This document shows, piece by piece, positions 61,859 through 64,000 of a stretch of DNA of 64,000 nucleotides. Location: NCBI GenBank assembly GCA_963662815.2, contig CAXXWA010000004.1, positions 271,092 to 335,091 of the forward strand. The letters are read 5' to 3'. This stretch comes from JAPPHA01 sp963662815. GTDB lineage: Bacteria > Pseudomonadota > Alphaproteobacteria > Rhodobacterales > Rhodobacteraceae. The number at the start of each line of letters is the position of its first letter. Position 1 is the first letter of the stretch. The notes beneath the pieces were generated by a model. That model ran no database searches and was not told where the DNA came from. It worked only from the letters and a program-made list of their open reading frames with translations. A program made the translations under genes and the position numbers.

Positions 61859-63687
61859 TGGCTGTCAAGTTCCGCAAGGACCTGTTCGCCGACGAGAGGG
61901 ACGACTCGCTCGCCGAAATCGGCCGGCCGACGATCCGGCAGGACATCCAGGGCCACGTCACCGGGCGCTCGCCCTTCTACGACGACCGCCATTTCGACGG
62001 GCTGCTGCATGTCCGCTGCGTCCGGTCGCCGCACCATCACGCACGGATCCGTTCGATCGACTCGTCCCGGGCCGAGGCCATGCCGGGCGTCGTCCGCCTG
62101 ATCCGGCCGCGCGACGTTCCGCGCAATCTCAACACGCTCCTCTCGCTCATCGGCTTCGGCAGGGACGACGAGCCGCTGCTCGCCGAGCGGAAGGTCGCGT
62201 ACGTGGGCGAACCGGTCCTGGCCGTGATCGCCACCTCGGCGGCCGCGGCGGAGACTGCGGCGGCGGCAGTGACGGTGGACTGGGAGGTGCTGCCCCACGT
62301 GCTCGACGTCGAGGAGGCGCTCGGGCCCGGCGCGCCGGTGGTCAACGACGAGTACCCGAACAACAGCTTCGACTATCACGACCGCTACGACCATCAGAAG
62401 CTGCGGTTCGGCGACGCGGAATCGGCTTTCGCCGCCGCCGACCGCATTGTCGAGGGCGAGTACCAGATGTCGCCCATCGAACAGGCGCCGCTGGAGACCT
62501 GCGGCGCGATCGCGGCGCCGGAGACCGGCGGGCGGATCGCCTGCTACACGGCCACGCAGGCGCTCTTCTTCTCCATCGGGGTCACCGGCAAGCTTCTCGA
62601 GATCCCGTCGTCGCGGCTGCATTTCATCGGCGGCACCGTGGGTGGCGGCTTCGGGGGCAAGGTCGACAGCCACCACGAACCGGTCGCCGTCCTCGGCGCC
62701 ATGCTCACCGGCCGGCCCGTCAAGTACATGTGGGACCGGGCCGAGGAGATGCAGGTGGGCGGCCCGCGCGGCGGCGAGCGCTGGCGGATAAGGGACGGCG
62801 TGATGCGCGACGGCCGGATCACGGCGCGCGCCTTCACCGGGTTCTTCGACGCCGGCGCCTACACGCGGCTGTCGTCCTACGCCGTGCAGAAGGCCACCGG
62901 GCACCTGCCTGGCCCCTACACGATCCCCAATGTCGCCTCCAACGTCTACTGCGTCTACACCAACCGCACGCCGTCGACCGCGATGCGCGGCTTCGGCATC
63001 ACGGCCGTCGACTTCGCCATCGAGTGCCAGATGGACCGGGTCGCCGAGGCCGTCGGGATGGACCCGATCGAACTGCGCATCCTCAATGCCTACCGCGACG
63101 GCGACATGAAGGCGCACCGGCGCAGCGCCAAGAACTGCGCGCTCATCGAAAGCTGCCAGGTCGCCGCGGAGAAAGCCGGCTGGCGGCTCTCGGCCGAGGC
63201 GATGGCGCAGTCGAGCCGGATCGGCGGCGGCACCGGCTGGCGCGGGGAGATTCCTGAAACCGTCACCGACGACGAGGGCCGGATCGGGGAGCGCAGGCGG
63301 TCCGGTCTCGCGCCGGAACCCTTCTCCGGCGCGGGCGCGCGCGGGCGCGTGGCTGCCGGGGCCGCGAGCGATCACCCGGCGACAGGCAACGCGCCGCAGC
63401 GCGAGGACATGGTGGCCGAGGCCGCGCGGCTCGGATTCAGGATCGATTCCGGCGCGCCGCAGCCGGCCGCTCGCCCCGCTGCGCCTGCACTGGCCGCATC
63501 CGGCGACGAACCGCGGGCGCCCGCCGCCGCTGCCGCGCCGGCGCTGCCGCCGGGGCATGCGCTCCCCGCGCCCCCGCCAGCGCAGCCCCGCCGCGAGCCG
63601 GATGCCGACGGGCCCGCGGCACAGGTCCGGCCCGGCGTCAGGCGGCCCGGCGTGTCGCCCTTCATCTCCGGTTCGAGGAGGCGGTAA
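61858..63687 (+). CDS. Molybdenum hydroxylase large subunit, N-terminal half
   Basis: A 609-residue protein. Residues 1-470 match the first half of the large subunit: DGLLHVRCVRSPHHHARI, YVGEPVLAVIA, VGGGFGGKVDSHHEP and the AMRGFG loop near residue 380 for molybdopterin contact. CO-dehydrogenase's VAYxCSFR loop is not present, so the substrate is not CO. After about residue 475 it changes to an Ala/Pro-rich low-complexity tail of some 130 residues that ends at the stop. The remaining half of the subunit is the next gene. Confidence 0.9.
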   Translation: MAVKFRKDLFADERDDSLAEIGRPTIRQDIQGHVTGRSPFYDDRHFDGLLHVRCVRSPHHHARIRSIDSSRAEAMPGVVRLIRPRDVPRNLNTLLSLIGFGRDDEPLLAERKVAYVGEPVLAVIATSAAAAETAAAAVTVDWEVLPHVLDVEEALGPGAPVVNDEYPNNSFDYHDRYDHQKLRFGDAESAFAAADRIVEGEYQMSPIEQAPLETCGAIAAPETGGRIACYTATQALFFSIGVTGKLLEIPSSRLHFIGGTVGGGFGGKVDSHHEPVAVLGAMLTGRPVKYMWDRAEEMQVGGPRGGERWRIRDGVMRDGRITARAFTGFFDAGAYTRLSSYAVQKATGHLPGPYTIPNVASNVYCVYTNRTPSTAMRGFGITAVDFAIECQMDRVAEAVGMDPIELRILNAYRDGDMKAHRRSAKNCALIESCQVAAEKAGWRLSAEAMAQSSRIGGGTGWRGEIPETVTDDEGRIGERRRSGLAPEPFSGAGARGRVAAGAASDHPATGNAPQREDMVAEAARLGFRIDSGAPQPAARPAAPALAASGDEPRAPAAAAAPALPPGHALPAPPPAQPRREPDADGPAAQVRPGVRRPGVSPFISGSRRR

Positions 63688-64000
63688 TGGCAAGACTAAG
63701 GGGCCGCGGCTTCGCCTGCATCAACTACCCGATCGGGATGAACCTCGGCGGCGATCCGAGCCAGGCGCTGGTGCACTCCACGCCTGACGGGAAGTTCAAG
63801 GTGACGCTGTCGTCGATCGACCTCGGCCAGGGCATCAAGTCCGTGGGCCGCCAGATCGCCGCCGAGACCCTCGGCGTGCCGGTCGAGGACGTCTACGTCG
63901 ACACCGCCGACAGCGATACCGGTCCGCACGACATGGGGAGCTTCGCTTCGCGCGGGACGCATCGTATGGGCAACGCGATCATCCGCGCGGCGACGGAGGC
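63687..64000 (+). CDS. Molybdenum hydroxylase large subunit, C-terminal half (3' end outside window)
   Basis: The ATG overlaps the stop of the N-terminal half (TAATG). The visible 104 residues, RGRGFACINYPIGMNLGGDP, then KVTLSSIDLGQGIKSVGRQI and DTADSDTGPHDMGSFASR, are the start of the second molybdenum-binding domain, with the GQG loop. In relatives the two halves are one chain of about 770 residues. The catalytic Glu should lie past the window end. Confidence 0.9.
   Translation, partial: MARLRGRGFACINYPIGMNLGGDPSQALVHSTPDGKFKVTLSSIDLGQGIKSVGRQIAAETLGVPVEDVYVDTADSDTGPHDMGSFASRGTHRMGNAIIRAATE

Noticed and set aside
61379..63687. Calling the oxidase a carbon monoxide dehydrogenase
   Set aside because: The CO-specific active-site loop with Cys is absent from the visible large-subunit part, so only the broader molybdenum hydroxylase family is supported.
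61684..63693. A 669-codon minus-strand frame opposite the molybdenum hydroxylase large subunit
   Set aside because: Shadow of high third-position GC. No protein family features; the plus-strand gene has conserved cofactor motifs.
1..64000. CRISPR arrays, rRNA, tRNA and riboswitches
   Set aside because: No regularly spaced direct repeats, tRNA-like cloverleaf or conserved rRNA stretch was recognised. A TPP riboswitch for the thiamine operon would lie upstream of the window.

Overview
The window is GC-rich DNA that looks like an alphaproteobacterial chromosome. It is packed with importers for scavenged nutrients (ABC families for thiamine precursors, polyamine-type ligands, polar amino acids, zinc and branched-chain-type ligands, plus a TAXI-TRAP system). 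Genes sit in tight operons with 4-base ATGA/GTGA overlaps. A Zur-type zinc control region and an Anbu-protease cluster also fit that group. Genus cannot be fixed from the sequence alone. No rRNA, tRNA or CRISPR array was recognised.

Layout. 0-4 kb: a thiamine salvage operon (ThiF-rhodanese, cut by the window edge, then ThiY, TenA, ThiZ, ThiX). 4-7.3 kb: a catabolic-looking set of short-chain dehydrogenase, flavin monooxygenase, RidA-like protein and DUF1028 protein. 8.1-17.6 kb: a class III aminotransferase and an M20 deacylase, then a six-gene operon of a polyamine-family ABC importer joined to a nucleoside hydrolase and an adenine deaminase. 17.7-19.6 kb: a decayed AAA/DUF4143 ATPase and empty DNA. 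19.6-23.3 kb: a TAXI-TRAP transporter. 23.3-24.7 kb: a transposase-like remnant and a DUF4258/XRE toxin-antitoxin pair. 24.9-28.9 kb: the Anbu operon (ATP-grasp, alpha-E, transglutaminase, proteasome-like protease). 29-35.4 kb: MetE-like enzyme, MhpD-like hydratase, AlkD-like glycosylase, creatininase-family hydrolase and an amino-acid ABC importer. 35.5-42.4 kb: two complete zinc ABC importers separated by an IS1380 remnant; the second shares a Zur box with a zur gene. 42.6-44.6 kb: a broken Uma2 nuclease gene and a metallo-beta-lactamase-fold protein.

44.7-64 kb is the most unusual part. A B12-dependent diol dehydratase with fused large and medium subunits is divergent from a long plus-strand operon. 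That operon encodes a Liv-type binding protein, an iron-ADH-family protein lacking metal ligands, an AraC regulator, LivH, LivM, LivG and a LivF fused to a Tm-1-like domain. It continues with the TIM-barrel partner of Tm-1, an 894-residue flotillin with an 11-residue repeat coiled coil, two SRPBCC proteins and a molybdenum hydroxylase of the xanthine/CO dehydrogenase family whose large subunit is split in two genes. Together these suggest uptake and membrane-organised breakdown of an unidentified hydroxylated compound, possibly with aldehyde intermediates. That function is inference. The flotillin and Tm-1 fusions are directly visible.

Scattered decay (AAA ATPase, Uma2, IS1380 and DUF4338-type remnants) marks sites of past insertion. 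Strong stem-loops lie just downstream of four of the binding-protein genes.
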